Assembly (NCBI GenBank): GCA_025354965.1
Contig: JANXLW010000236.1
Coordinates: forward strand, 1-5,396
Source: Betaproteobacteria bacterium
Lineage (GTDB): Bacteria > Pseudomonadota > Gammaproteobacteria > Burkholderiales > Burkholderiaceae_C
Length of the DNA: 5,396 nt
Reading direction: 5' to 3'
A model generated the notes under the pieces. It saw only the letters and a list, made by a program, of their open reading frames with translations, was not told where the DNA came from and ran no database searches. Of this stretch, positions 1-5,396 are shown piece after piece (positions within the stretch are counted from its first letter, which is position 1; each line of letters opens with the position of its first letter). Position numbers and translations under genes: made by a program.

Positions 1-140
1 ACCACCAGCAGCGTGACGGCGTCCAGCGGCACTTTGGCGCGCGCCAGCGCAGAGGTCACTTCAGGTGGCAGCGCCTGCGCCAGTGCCAGGTTGCACAACA
101 GCGAAGCTGCGCCGGCCATCAGGCAAGAAGGTAGAGACAT
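1..140 (-). CDS. dacB: N-terminus of probable D-alanyl-D-alanine carboxypeptidase / PBP4 (partial)
   Basis: This is the 5' end of a minus-strand gene that leaves the window on the left; 46 codons are visible. The product begins with a Sec signal peptide: a hydrophobic stretch over residues 7-21 and a likely cleavage after Ala-Gln-Ala (residues 21-23). The mature start, LPPEVTSALARAKVPLDAVT, followed by LLVV, matches the usual opening of betaproteobacterial DacB/PBP4, where a short helix leads into the first beta strand. PBP4 trims and cuts peptidoglycan cross-links in the periplasm. The catalytic SxxK, SxN and KTG motifs would lie outside the window, so the assignment rests on the N-terminus alone. 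The ATG at 140 is the first start after an in-frame stop. It has only CGGGGT in front, too close to be a normal ribosome binding site. The gene diverges from the transporter gene at 186. Another exported protein with a similar start cannot be excluded. Confidence 0.6.
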   Translation of the reverse strand, partial: MSLPSCLMAGAASLLCNLALAQALPPEVTSALARAKVPLDAVTLLV

Positions 141-185
141 ACCCCGATTATCGAGCGGCCAATTTCAGCCACGGATAATGAGGGC
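141..185. promoter_or_regulatory. Divergent promoter region with mirrored -10 boxes
   Basis: This 45-bp spacer separates the two divergent start codons. On the plus strand GATAAT (174-179) is followed by six bases and the ATG at 186. On the minus strand GATAAT (complement of 147-152) is also followed by six bases and the ATG at 140. Both hexamers match five of six bases of the sigma-70 -10 consensus. No convincing -35 is seen at 17 bp (TCGAGC at 151-156; TCCGTG on the minus strand). If used, these boxes would start transcription at or next to each ATG, giving leaderless or nearly leaderless mRNAs. The boxes are seen directly; their use as promoters is inferred. Confidence 0.4.
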
Positions 186-1169
186 ATGTTTTCTTCCTCA
201 CGCCATCCTTTGAGCGGCTTTTCGCCGCGCTCGGTGGGGTTTGCCGCGGCTGTCGTCACGGTGTTGATCTGGACTTCTTTCATTCTCGTCGCGCGTGTTT
301 CAAACGACCCGGCGCGTGGCGGCAGCCTGACGCCGTTCGACATTGCCTTTTGCCGCATCGTCGGCGCGAGTTTGCTGCTGTTGCCCTGGGGCTGGGTGCT
401 GGTCAGGCGCGACCGGGCGCAAGGTGCTGGACAATCGGCGCTTTTTGGTCTGTCGCCTCTGTCCTTGCGGGTGACGGCAACGGTCGGCCTGTTTGGTGGC
501 TTGCTGTATGCGCTGCTGGCCTATAGCGGCTTTGTTTTTGCGCCGGCGGTGCATGCCTCGGTATTGATGCCGGGCAGTCTGCCACTGTGGACGGCTATCC
601 TTGCCGTACTGGTGCTGCATGATCGCATCACGCTGGCGCGCGCGCTGGGCCTGGGGTTGATCGTGCTGGGTGACCTGATGGTGGGCGGTGCCAGCCTGCT
701 GCATGCGTTTGATGGCGGTGAGGTCTGGAAGGGCGATCTGCTGTTCATGAGTACTGCAATGTGCTGGGCCACCTACAGCGTGCTGGCGCGCCGCCATGCG
801 CTGGACGCGGTGCGGGCGACCATCGCCGTCACGGCACTCGCGTTCGTCTGTTTTGTACCCCTGTATGCCGTGTTACTGCTGGGGCATGGGGTCACGGGTC
901 ATCTGTTCACGGCCCCGTTGCGCGAGGTGGCTTTCCAGGTGCTGTTTCAGGGTTGGGGCTCGGTCGTGATCTCCGGCATTACCTTTACCAAAATGATTCA
1001 GCACTTCGGCCCCGTGCGTTCTACCATGATCACTGCGCTGGTGCCTGGCCTGTCGGCGTTGGGTGCAGTGGTGTTTTTGGGTGAACCTCTGTTTTGGAAT
1101 CTGGCAGCTGGATTGTTGCTGGTGACGGCGGGCATTTTGTTCGGCGTGCGTGCGGTGGTCAGACGATGA
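186..1169 (+). CDS. EamA / DMT-superfamily ten-helix membrane transporter
   Basis: The 327-residue product is very hydrophobic and has the two-repeat design of the drug/metabolite transporter superfamily, five helices per EamA repeat. Repeat 1 spans about residues 17-165 and repeat 2 about 183-323. The typical end-of-repeat pattern is present twice: a Pro-containing helix, a hydrophobic run, an acidic residue before a polar turn, then a Gly-rich last helix (LHDRI near 144-148 with GLGLIVLGDL after it; LGEPLFWNLAAG at 298-309). The length is normal for the family (about 300). These proteins usually export or import small metabolites across the inner membrane; the substrate cannot be told from sequence. 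ATG 186 is the first start in frame, but GAGGG sits only one base before it, so initiation may be leaderless. The stop overlaps the tsaB start (ATGA), implying translational coupling and an operon. Confidence 0.88.
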   Translation: MFSSSRHPLSGFSPRSVGFAAAVVTVLIWTSFILVARVSNDPARGGSLTPFDIAFCRIVGASLLLLPWGWVLVRRDRAQGAGQSALFGLSPLSLRVTATVGLFGGLLYALLAYSGFVFAPAVHASVLMPGSLPLWTAILAVLVLHDRITLARALGLGLIVLGDLMVGGASLLHAFDGGEVWKGDLLFMSTAMCWATYSVLARRHALDAVRATIAVTALAFVCFVPLYAVLLLGHGVTGHLFTAPLREVAFQVLFQGWGSVVISGITFTKMIQHFGPVRSTMITALVPGLSALGAVVFLGEPLFWNLAAGLLLVTAGILFGVRAVVRR

Positions 1170-1873
1170 ATCTGTTGACCTTTGACACCAGTACCGAAGT
1201 GATGTCGGTCGCCGTGCAGTCCACGCTGGACGGTGTGGCGCAACTTTGGCAGCACAGCAGCCCTGGTGGTGCCCAGACCTCGACCAAGTTGATTCCTGTC
1301 ATTCAGGGTTTGATGGCGCAGGCTGGTCTGCAGTTTGAACAGCTTGATGTGCTGGCCTTTGGCCGCGGTCCTGGGTCGTTTACCGGTTTGCGTACCGCTT
1401 GTTCGGTATCGCAAGGGTTGGCGTTCGGTGCCAACCTCAAGGTGCTGCCGATAGACACCTTGCTGGCAGTGGCGGAAGAAGCACGCTATCAGGTCGCCGC
1501 CACAGTGGAAAGCTACCGGGTGATGGCCCTGCTGGATGCCCGCATGGGCGAAATGTACGGTGCCGGTTACCTCTTTCACAGTGGACACTGGACGCGCACC
1601 AGTGACTACCTGCTGCTGCGACCGCAAGACCTGATTTGCGCGGTAACCTGCACCCTGGCTGGCAACGTGTTTGGCGTCTATGACGCTCGTTTACCGGTCA
1701 CATTGGCGCAGCGCGTCCCGGTTCTGCCGACCGCCACCGCCATGTTGCGACTGGCACCAGCCCTGCTGGCAGCCGGTAGAGCGGTGCCCGCCGAGCAGGC
1801 GCTGCCGCTCTACATCCGGGATAAGGTGGCCAGCACCACCACTGAACGCACCACTGCGAAGGCGGCGTCGTGA
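1166..1873 (+). CDS. tsaB: tRNA threonylcarbamoyladenosine biosynthesis protein TsaB
   Basis: The 235-residue product is close to the family length (about 231 in E. coli). TsaB (YeaZ) is a catalytically inactive ASKHA-fold partner that binds TsaD and TsaE. The complex moves threonylcarbamoyl from TsaC product onto A37 of ANN-decoding tRNAs in the cytoplasm. Hallmarks seen are the opening strand MNLLTFDTSTE (1-11), the signature GRGPGSFTGLR (66-76), DARMGEMYGAGY (124-135) and a late PLYIRDKVA (214-222). ATG 1166 is chosen over the upstream in-frame ATG at 1094 because the conserved N-terminus begins there, it overlaps the transporter stop as ATGA, and GGTGG lies at 1154-1158. The gene shares a 4-base overlap with rimI downstream, a common arrangement in proteobacteria. 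The Ala/Thr-rich tail after 222 looks like an unconserved extension. Confidence 0.96.
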   Translation: MNLLTFDTSTEVMSVAVQSTLDGVAQLWQHSSPGGAQTSTKLIPVIQGLMAQAGLQFEQLDVLAFGRGPGSFTGLRTACSVSQGLAFGANLKVLPIDTLLAVAEEARYQVAATVESYRVMALLDARMGEMYGAGYLFHSGHWTRTSDYLLLRPQDLICAVTCTLAGNVFGVYDARLPVTLAQRVPVLPTATAMLRLAPALLAAGRAVPAEQALPLYIRDKVASTTTERTTAKAAS

Positions 1874-2337
1874 ACGCCATCCTCAAACCAGTTGAAGTGG
1901 GCTTTGAAGCGATGGCGGGGCACCACCTGGATGCCGTGTTGCGTGTAGAGCGGCAGGCTTATGCCCAACCCTGGTCGCGCAACAACTTTGAAGATACGCT
2001 CACGTCCGGCTACGAAGCCCAGTTGCTGATGGCGGGCGACACTTTGCTGGGCTATTTCGTTGCCATGAAAGGGGTAGACGAGGTTCATTTGCTCAATCTC
2101 ACAGTGGCGCCAGGTTATCAAGGCCAAGGCTGGGCGCGCATCATGCTGGAAGCGTTGGCGGTTTGGGCCAGGCGCCAGGGTGCGGATTGGCTCTGGCTGG
2201 AAGTCAGGGTCGGCAACCTGCGCGCGGCGGAAGTTTACCTGGCGCACGGATTTCGGCGCGTCGGTCTGCGCAAGAATTATTACCCCGCAGCAGACGGCCG
2301 GCGCGAGGATGCAGTGGTGATGAGTTTGAGTCTGTGA
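1870..2337 (+). CDS. rimI: Ribosomal protein S18-alanine N-acetyltransferase RimI
   Basis: This 155-residue GNAT enzyme should acetylate the N-terminal alanine of ribosomal protein S18 using acetyl-CoA. The acetyl-CoA loop is VAPGYQGQGWAR (79-90), fitting the Q/R-x-x-G-x-G/A pattern. The C-terminal block is diagnostic for RimI: WLEVRVGN (109-116), AAEVYLAHGF (119-128), RKNYYP (134-139) and a REDAVVM ending. E111 and Y123 correspond to the catalytic E103/Y115 pair of Salmonella RimI, with the same 12-residue spacing. One extra Arg gives GRREDA where GREDA is usual. The start is GTG at 1870, overlapping the tsaB stop as GTGA, with GAAGG at 1858-1862. An ATG at codon 15 (1912) would remove the N-terminal strand and has no better ribosome site. 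The tsaB-rimI pairing supports the call. Confidence 0.94.
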   Translation: MNAILKPVEVGFEAMAGHHLDAVLRVERQAYAQPWSRNNFEDTLTSGYEAQLLMAGDTLLGYFVAMKGVDEVHLLNLTVAPGYQGQGWARIMLEALAVWARRQGADWLWLEVRVGNLRAAEVYLAHGFRRVGLRKNYYPAADGRREDAVVMSLSL

Positions 2338-2347
2338 AAATCCACCC

Positions 2348-3190
2348 ATGAGCCTTGATCTTGACCGCCGCCAACGAGCCATGTTGCAGGAAATGGGTGT
2401 GCGTGTCTGGCTGCAACCGGCCGTCGCCAAGGCAACTGTTGCGAGGGTTGTTGAAAGTCCCGTGGACTTTTCACTAAGTTCTATCGGCACCACGCAAAAA
2501 GAGGCAATGACGGAGCTACCGGGCCGGCGTGAAATCGCACCTCTGGCAGCGAATGCAGGGTCCGGTGAATATGTCGAAATGGATTGGCCGACGCTGCAGC
2601 AAAGCGTCGCAAACTGCCAGGCCTGCAGGCTGGGCAGCGGACGCCGGGCAGCGGTGTTTGGCGTGTCGGATGCACCGCGCCAGGCCGATTGGCTGTTGGT
2701 GGGCGAACCGCCGGATGAAAACGAGGAAAGCACAGGTGTGCCCTTTGCCGGGCCGGTGGGTCAGTTGCTGGATAACATGCTAAAAGCGGTTGGTGTGAGC
2801 CGCTATGGTGACAGCGCCGGCCCGGTGGTGCGCGCTACGGCGGCCTACGTCACCAGCGTCGTCAAATGCCGTCCGGCAGGGGTGAGCAACCCTGGGGCAC
2901 AAGAACTTGCCACCTGTGAACACTATCTGCGTTGTGAAGTGGCGCTGGTGCAACCGAAAGTAATTTTGGCCCTTGGTCGCTTTGCTGCGCAGGCTCTGTT
3001 GCAGGGCGACTTGCCTGAGGTCGCCAGCATCCCGCTGGGTAAGTTGCGCGGGAAAATCTTCCGCTACCAGGGCGTTCCGGTGATCGTCAGCTACCACCCC
3101 AGTTATCTTCTGCGCACGCCGCAGGACAAGGCGCGGGCCTGGGCCGATCTGTGTCTGGCGCTGGAGATTGTTGGGTCGGGCACTCAATAA
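2348..3190 (+). CDS. Family-4-type [4Fe-4S] uracil-DNA glycosylase, divergent at substrate residues
   Basis: The 280-residue product fits the iron-sulfur uracil-DNA glycosylases, which cut uracil from DNA to start base-excision repair. Cluster ligands are C90-x2-C93 near the domain start, C174 in VVKCRP and C190, with the 16-residue C174-C190 spacing of the family. Motif 1 is VGEPPDENEESTGVPFAG (118-135), with the usual GQLLD after it. The last motif is YHPSYLLR (249-256), carrying the conserved His. Residues 1-80 are an extension starting with DRRQRAMLQEMGVRVWL, which I recall as common in betaproteobacterial versions, followed by a poorly conserved linker. Two family asparagines are replaced (S170, V179), so activity or specificity may differ. 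The gene lies 10 bases after rimI with no strong ribosome binding site, so it probably relies on read-through from the operon. No intrinsic terminator follows. Confidence 0.92.
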   Translation: MSLDLDRRQRAMLQEMGVRVWLQPAVAKATVARVVESPVDFSLSSIGTTQKEAMTELPGRREIAPLAANAGSGEYVEMDWPTLQQSVANCQACRLGSGRRAAVFGVSDAPRQADWLLVGEPPDENEESTGVPFAGPVGQLLDNMLKAVGVSRYGDSAGPVVRATAAYVTSVVKCRPAGVSNPGAQELATCEHYLRCEVALVQPKVILALGRFAAQALLQGDLPEVASIPLGKLRGKIFRYQGVPVIVSYHPSYLLRTPQDKARAWADLCLALEIVGSGTQ

Positions 3191-3316
3191 GATTTTCCAG
3201 ACGTGGAGAACTTGAACCCATCCTTTTCCAGCGGCAAGTGTCGACGGGACTGCGGCAGGCAATCGGCACGGTGGTCGCCGGTTCGACTTTCAGCGGATGC
3301 GGCGATGTGGAGGTTT

Positions 3317-3334
3317 ATCCCCCATTTGGGGGAT
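3317..3334. promoter_or_regulatory. Perfect 18-bp palindromic operator (activator site)
   Basis: The sequence ATCCCCC-ATTT-GGGGGAT has perfect 7-base arms at 3317-3323 and 3328-3334 around a 4-base centre. It is not followed by a T-run, so it is not an intrinsic terminator. Its centre (3325.5) lies about 43 bp upstream of the start predicted from the -10 box at 3357-3362. That is where activators overlapping the -35 region, including many LuxR/FixJ-type regulators, usually bind. The palindrome is seen directly; the regulator class is inferred and no regulator gene is in the window. Confidence 0.55.
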
Positions 3335-3369
3335 GGTTTTGTAACCCTTCGGAGTCTATAGTGCGCTGG
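3335..3369 (+). promoter_or_regulatory. Probable activator-dependent promoter of the 104-residue gene
   Basis: TATAGT (3357-3362) matches five of six bases of the sigma-70 -10 consensus. The hexamer 17 bp upstream is TGGTTT, a poor -35, and it abuts the palindrome at 3317-3334. A strong -10 without a -35 and with a dyad in its place is typical of class II activated promoters. The expected start is near 3369, giving an untranslated leader of about 86 bases before the ATG at 3455. Confidence 0.5.
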
Positions 3370-3387
3370 AGTTGAGTGGACCAGCGC
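3363..3387. repeat. Perfect 7-bp inverted repeat at the predicted transcription start
   Basis: GCGCTGG (3363-3369) and CCAGCGC (3381-3387) are perfect inverted arms separated by 11 bases. The repeat begins immediately after the -10 hexamer, so it spans the expected start site. It could be a second operator, for example for a repressor, or the folded 5' end of the mRNA. No T-run follows, so it is not a terminator. The repeat is seen directly; its role is inferred. Confidence 0.5.
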
Positions 3388-3454
3388 TGAAATCCCTTTC
3401 GCATGGGGCGCATTCAATTCGTTAACCACCCAATTTCAGACAAGGGGAGAGGTA

Positions 3455-3769
3455 ATGCAGAAGATTGAATTTGAGCGAAACATCGCCAATTTCACGGCGC
3501 ATGCAAACGAACAAGGACTCTGGATTCATTGCGGGTGGTCCATTCCGATCGCCAGGGCCAGGGCCATCGAATACGTCAGGACCTACAACAGCAACCCGGA
3601 CGCCGGCTTCATTGAACATGATGAGCAGATCACGCTCACGCACAACCACGGCAAGATTTCGTTCACCAGGCAGGAGTGCGTTGCTTTTATCCAATTTATC
3701 AAACTTGCTTACCCTGAGGCGCACCTGATTGGAAAGCAAGTAGTGCCTGCCGCACACTGCTTTGCTTAG
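3455..3769 (+). CDS. Hypothetical 104-residue cytosolic protein
   Basis: I do not recognise this protein. It is small and soluble-looking, with no signal peptide, no membrane segment and no known motif that I can place. It is rich in histidine for its size (H16, H25, H55, H63, H65, H90, H101) and has three cysteines (C26, C75, C102). The pattern suggests an alpha/beta fold: an N-terminal helix, the strand GLWIHCGW (21-28), a helix IARARAIEYVRTY (32-44), a strand pair around 52-70 (FIEHDEQITLTH, then GKISF), a helix 72-85 and a tail. The gene is well supported: AAGGGGAGAGG (3442-3452) is the best ribosome binding site in the window and is correctly spaced before ATG 3455, and a promoter-like region lies upstream. 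Open frames also exist on the opposite strand and in another plus frame, but none has such a start. It may be co-transcribed with the PAS-GGDEF gene 154 bp downstream; any functional link is inference. Confidence 0.75.
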   Translation: MQKIEFERNIANFTAHANEQGLWIHCGWSIPIARARAIEYVRTYNSNPDAGFIEHDEQITLTHNHGKISFTRQECVAFIQFIKLAYPEAHLIGKQVVPAAHCFA

Positions 3770-3781
3770 TGGGTCAGCGCC

Positions 3782-3807
3782 AAGTCAAGTCAAGTCGGAA
3801 AATTCCG
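3782..3807. repeat. Short tandem repeat (AAGTC)x3 joined to a small palindrome
   Basis: Three AAGTC units (3782-3796) run directly into CGGAA-AA-TTCCG (3796-3807), a palindrome with 5-base arms. They lie 12 bases after the stop of the 104-residue gene. There is no T-run, so this is not a standard terminator. The rest of the 154-bp spacer up to 3923 shows only a weak promoter candidate. The repeat is short enough to be chance. Confidence 0.35.
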
Positions 3808-3880
3808 CGTCGCCACAGTGGATGACACCACGACAAGGTAGACTGCGGCTGCAAACTACAAACCTCCTACTTGGAAAGCG

Positions 3881-3909
3881 TTGAAACACTGGTGGCTACC
3901 TGCTATTGC
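3881..3909 (+). promoter_or_regulatory. Weak sigma-70-like promoter candidate before the PAS-GGDEF gene
   Basis: TTGAAA (3881-3886) is one base from the -35 consensus. At 17 bp spacing it is followed by TATTGC (3904-3909), which keeps only the first three bases of a -10 box. Transcription would begin near 3916, leaving about eight untranslated bases before ATG 3924. The match is poor at -10, and the gene could instead be read through from 3455. Confidence 0.22.
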
Positions 3910-3923
3910 CCGGCTGGCTAAAA

Positions 3924-5396
3924 ATGACTAGACAACACCTTCGGTCTGCAGGTCGCGGCGACGAGGCAGTTGATGCGGTTTCCGCGGCAGCTTCCGCAAA
4001 TTTCCTTCAAGTTGCCATTGCCATCCTGTTGTTCGGCGCAGTCTCGTCCTTGATCGCTTTGCGCATCGTTGCGCCGGAACAGACGGCGCGCGTGACGGCC
4101 CCTCTGATAGTGTGCGGTGTGGCTTTAGTCGGGCAGTATTTTCTGTCCCGGGGCAGCATTCAAGTCTGCAGCAATGTGCTGGCATTTGGCGTCTGGATGG
4201 CAGTAACCGGGACTGCCTTCTTTACCGATGGTGTGCGGGCAGCAGTGGTCATCACCTACCCGGTCATCATTTTGATGGTCGCCTGGATGATCGGGGCACG
4301 GGCCACCCTGCTGATAACCGCCCTCACTGTGGCGGCGACAGTTGTTTTTGTACTGGCCGAAGCGCGCGGTGTACTGCCTAAGTCGCTGCCCTCTTCGCAA
4401 ACCATGCACGGTGGAGATCAAATTGTGATCTACCTGCTGTCAGCGGTGCTGGCAGTCATTCTGACGCGCGCCTACCAAAGCCGCATGAAAGAATTGCGTA
4501 AAGTAGGTAGTGATCTGGTGCAACGGGCGGATGCCCTGCAAGAGAGCAAGGCGGAACTGCAACGGGCGCAAGCGGTCGCCAAGGTGGGTAGCTGGAGCTA
4601 CGACATTGCCACCGACACCCTGCGGCTTTCTGCTGAGACCTGCCGCATATTCGGGTTGTCAGAGGGTACAACAGCAACGCCTCAAAGCTATCTTGCACGC
4701 GTCCATGCAGAAGACCGGGGTGCGGTCGAGCGCCTCTGGCAAGCGGCCTGCAAGGGCGACGCCTTTGACTGCGAGCATCGCATTGTGGCGGGCAATGAGA
4801 TCCGCTGGATTCGTCAAAAAACCGAGCTGGAGTTGGTGTCGGACGGCAGCGCACTGCGCGTTTCGGGTATCACGCAGGACATTACCCAGCGCAAGAATGC
4901 AGAGACTCAACTGCGTATCGCCGCCACCGCCTTTGAGTCGCACGAAGGCATGATGATTACCAGCGCGCAAGAAGTGATATTGCGGGTTAACCAGGCTTTT
5001 ACCGAGATTACCGGCTATGCAGCGCATGATGTTGTTGGTCAGAGTCCGCGCTTGCTCAATTCAGGCCGACACGATGCAACTTTCTATGCCAGCATGTGGG
5101 CCTCCATTGCGTTGACCGGATCATGGCAGGGCGAAATCTGGAATCGACGCAAGGACGGTGAGGTCTACCCCGAATGGATGACCATCTCGGCGGTCAAGGA
5201 CGGCGCGGCGCTGGTGACTCATTACGTTGCCATCTTCAGCGACATCACGTCCCGCAAAACAGCAGAGAACGAAATCCAGAGCTTGGCCTTCTTCGACCCG
5301 TTGACGCGGTTGCCAAACCGCCGACTCCTGATGGATCGACTTAAACAGGCTCTGGTTGCCAGTTACCGCCACCAGCGACAAGGGTCGCTGTTGTTT
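3924..5396 (+). CDS. Membrane-bound PAS-PAS-GGDEF signalling protein (c-di-GMP), 3' end missing
   Basis: The frame is open from 3924 to the right edge (491 codons). After a 26-residue polar start come about six transmembrane segments (near 27-47, 59-75, 84-100, 106-124, 127-145 and 166-183), which I cannot assign to a named sensor family. A short helical linker (184-215) leads to PAS 1 (about 216-325, PAS_3-like, with GSWSYD and ending SGITQDITQRK) and PAS 2 (about 329-445, with NQAFTEITGY, EIWNRRKDGEVYPEW and an IFSDITSRK ending). The GGDEF domain opens with LAFFDPLTRLPNRRLLMDRL (454-473) and is then cut. The GG(D/E)EF active site, and any EAL domain, lie beyond the window, so cyclase versus phosphodiesterase activity is undetermined. 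ATG 3924 is the first ATG after the in-frame stop at 3882; its ribosome site is poor. This architecture is very common in betaproteobacteria. Confidence 0.9.
   Translation, partial: MTRQHLRSAGRGDEAVDAVSAAASANFLQVAIAILLFGAVSSLIALRIVAPEQTARVTAPLIVCGVALVGQYFLSRGSIQVCSNVLAFGVWMAVTGTAFFTDGVRAAVVITYPVIILMVAWMIGARATLLITALTVAATVVFVLAEARGVLPKSLPSSQTMHGGDQIVIYLLSAVLAVILTRAYQSRMKELRKVGSDLVQRADALQESKAELQRAQAVAKVGSWSYDIATDTLRLSAETCRIFGLSEGTTATPQSYLARVHAEDRGAVERLWQAACKGDAFDCEHRIVAGNEIRWIRQKTELELVSDGSALRVSGITQDITQRKNAETQLRIAATAFESHEGMMITSAQEVILRVNQAFTEITGYAAHDVVGQSPRLLNSGRHDATFYASMWASIALTGSWQGEIWNRRKDGEVYPEWMTISAVKDGAALVTHYVAIFSDITSRKTAENEIQSLAFFDPLTRLPNRRLLMDRLKQALVASYRHQRQGSLLF

Noticed and set aside
998..1627. 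Minus-strand 209-codon open frame opposite the transporter end and tsaB
   Set aside because: Antisense shadow; its protein is Gln/His/Arg-rich, typical of reverse frames, and the plus strand shows the TsaB signatures.
1810..2733. Long minus-strand open frame (307 codons) opposite rimI and the glycosylase gene
   Set aside because: The plus strand carries two clearly recognised genes here. Long antisense frames are common in GC-rich coding DNA.
3201..3224. tRNA T-arm-like string on the minus strand (GGGTTCAAGTTCTCC)
   Set aside because: The bases flanking the TTCAAGT loop do not form a T-stem, and no acceptor or anticodon arms can be drawn.
3191..3316. Search for an intrinsic terminator after the glycosylase gene; an 8-bp direct repeat TTTTCCAG (3193-3200, 3224-3231) was noted
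   Set aside because: No stem followed by a T-run is present, and the direct repeat is short enough to be chance. Termination, if any, may be Rho-dependent.
3184..3429. Minus-strand 81-codon open frame across the intergenic region, ending KDGFKFSTSGKSY
   Set aside because: It runs through both promoter dyads, has low-complexity-like composition and no family match I can name. A decayed gene remnant is possible but not supportable.
3422..3757. Minus-strand 111-codon open frame opposite the 104-residue gene
   Set aside because: It starts at GTG without a ribosome binding site and its protein has no recognisable pattern, while the plus strand has a strong ribosome site and a promoter-like region. 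Treated as a shadow.

Overview
The window looks like a chromosomal segment of a betaproteobacterium, probably a Burkholderiales member near Comamonadaceae/Rhodoferax. This rests on GC-rich codon use, the tsaB-rimI-uracil-DNA glycosylase gene order, and the style of the PAS/PAS/GGDEF protein at the right end. The genus is inferred from protein flavour, not from an alignment.

Layout. Positions 1-140 (minus strand) hold the first 46 codons of an exported protein that best resembles DacB/PBP4, a D-Ala-D-Ala carboxypeptidase; it runs off the left edge. A 45-bp divergent promoter region follows. From 186 to 3190 four plus-strand genes are packed head to tail: a ten-helix EamA/DMT transporter, tsaB (t6A tRNA modification), rimI (ribosomal protein S18 N-acetyltransferase) and a family-4-type Fe-S uracil-DNA glycosylase. 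The first two junctions are 4-base stop/start overlaps (ATGA, GTGA) and the third is a 10-base gap, so this is almost certainly one operon. Translation accuracy (t6A), ribosomal protein modification and base-excision repair are combined with a transporter of unknown substrate.

From 3191 the character changes. A 264-bp intergenic region carries a perfect 18-bp palindrome, a good -10 box with no proper -35, and a second perfect dyad at the predicted transcription start. This looks like an activator-dependent promoter. It precedes a well-started 104-residue gene (3455-3769) whose product I do not recognise. After a 154-bp gap without a visible terminator comes a large membrane protein (3924 to the right edge): about six transmembrane segments, two PAS domains and the start of a GGDEF domain, probably a c-di-GMP turnover enzyme. 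It is cut by the window end.

The points most worth a second look are the palindrome-driven orphan gene beside the c-di-GMP protein, and the uracil-DNA glycosylase, which lacks asparagines that I recall as substrate-contacting in family 4. No CRISPR array, tRNA, rRNA, insertion sequence or clear intrinsic terminator was seen.
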